The notes under the pieces are model-generated. The model was not told the origin of the DNA, searched no databases, and saw only the letters and a program-made list of their open reading frames with translations. 64,000 nucleotides of DNA from Sphaerolaimus hirsutus (lineage: Eukaryota; Nematoda; Chromadorea; Monhysterida; Sphaerolaimidae). Position numbers and translations under genes: made by a program. Below, one piece after another: positions 63,070 to 64,000 of this stretch. Numbering within the stretch: position 1 is the stretch's first letter; each line of letters opens with the position of its first letter. The stretch spans positions 12,985,147 to 13,049,146 of the forward strand of contig OZ038457.1 of assembly GCA_964036195.1 (NCBI GenBank), written 5' to 3'.

Positions 63070-63320
63070 GGCGGCGGCCACACGCGGCGGAATGCACGGG
63101 CAAGTGCTGCGGGCGCACCAGTGCACCGCTGAGCCCTGAGCGACAATTTCTGCCCCGCCGAGATAAGATTCCGTAAGTGAAAGCACATGCTTTTATTTAG
63201 CCAAGCTGTCTTCGGTGGCCTAAGAGGTTTCAGTTCCCCGACCTATGCAATGCCAGGTCAAGTGTCTCTAACATTTGTGACATTTCCATTTAAAACAGTA
63301 ACTGTTTGTCACAGAAATAA

Positions 63321-63566
63321 ATACCGTATTTCCTCGAATTACCCCCCGGGGGTTTATTTTTTCAGAGTGACAATTTTGAGAGAAAAACGTGAAAAATGCA
63401 ACAATAACCACCATTTATAAGTTTTTACAGCCTTATATAAGGATGTAGATGGTATAAACGATGTTCAAACGTAACACAGTAAGCGTTTTGAACGTCTGTT
63501 ATGCATTTCCCGGACCACAAATTCATAATGCCCATTTTGAGGGGGGTATTTCGAGGAAAAACGGTA
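63321..63566. repeat. TACCGTATT element
   Basis: Ends TACCGTATTTCCTCGAATTA and TTTCGAGGAAAAACGGTAC. Confidence 0.65.
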
Positions 63567-64000
63567 CATGCATAGTTGCCGTATTTGTTTAAATAATGCT
63601 TGAATTTGCCATCAAGATATGGATTACCTACCGTATTATCTCGAAATACCCCCATGGGGGTTTATTATTTCGCCAGCAAAATTTGAGGGGGGGGTTATTA
63701 TTTCGTCAGAAATTTTCGTAAGGGTCGTAGTAAATAGTAGGCATTTGCGTACCCAAAACAGGTGAAAAATGTGTCCAAACAGGATATATTTGGACATAAA
63801 AACGTAGATAGCTACACAAACTAGTCTATGTGTAGCTGCGATACAAATTAGCAGTAATAAATACATCATGTATTTACATTGCATACATGATGTATATCAT
63901 TCCTGAGGGGGTATTGCGAGGGGGGTTATTATTTCCCCAGCCCATTTTGAGGGGGGCGTAAATTCGAGGGGGGGTAACTCAAGGGGGGATAATTCGAGGT
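63563..64000. repeat. second copy of the 58395-58796 composite, cut by window end
   Basis: From TACATGCATAGTTGCCGTAT through GATATGGATTACCTACCG into a TACCGTATT element, base-for-base similar to 58395 onward, including ACACAAACTAGTCTATGTGT. The element's right terminus lies beyond the window. Confidence 0.75.

Overview
This is nuclear DNA of an invertebrate animal. I base that on split genes with short AT-rich introns (GT..AG), animal-type genes (a WSC-domain protein xylosyltransferase for glycosaminoglycan synthesis, a lysosomal-type serine carboxypeptidase, a tandem-BTB protein, cobalamin-dependent methionine synthase), and the absence of any bacterial, viral or organellar gene. I cannot name the species. 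GC-richer exons stand out against AT-rich, repeat-packed introns.

Layout. 3071-12675 (+) is a complete 23-exon methionine synthase gene. 13579-21776 (-) is a 15-exon protein O-xylosyltransferase, tail-to-tail with it. 22805-28179 (-) is a ten-exon S10 serine carboxypeptidase lacking only its signal-peptide exon. From 55.7 kb down to 33.9 kb (-), and possibly to 29.9 kb, runs a long low-complexity/tandem-BTB/cysteine-cluster gene with a 14-kb first coding intron and a probable CpG-rich promoter at 57.4-57.7 kb. The last 6 kb, and all large introns, are repeats. Phases of all joined exons agree, and the two fully joined coding sequences (MTR 1272 aa, XYLT 853 aa) are exact multiples of three.

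The striking part is the mobile DNA. I found no transposase gene, but dozens of small non-autonomous DNA elements. By pairing termini with flanking duplications I recover four hAT-like families with exact 8-bp target duplications: TAGTGATGGA (interior of GGCGCC arrays), TAGGGATGG, CAGAGTTGTTAAAA and TAACGATGGCAAAC. Two Mutator-like elements have 9-bp duplications. Several large foldback palindromes (0.3-1.2 kb), a TACCGTATT family with C-rich/G-rich arms, and MITE groups sharing only their terminal bases (CACACACTAGT) fill the remainder. Many have interiors built from one short motif iterated in inverted orientation. Several are nested, up to three deep, and their order can be read because related copies or the opposite palindrome arm preserve the empty site. 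Elements repeatedly sit within tens of bases of splice sites of the host genes, yet the exons are intact.
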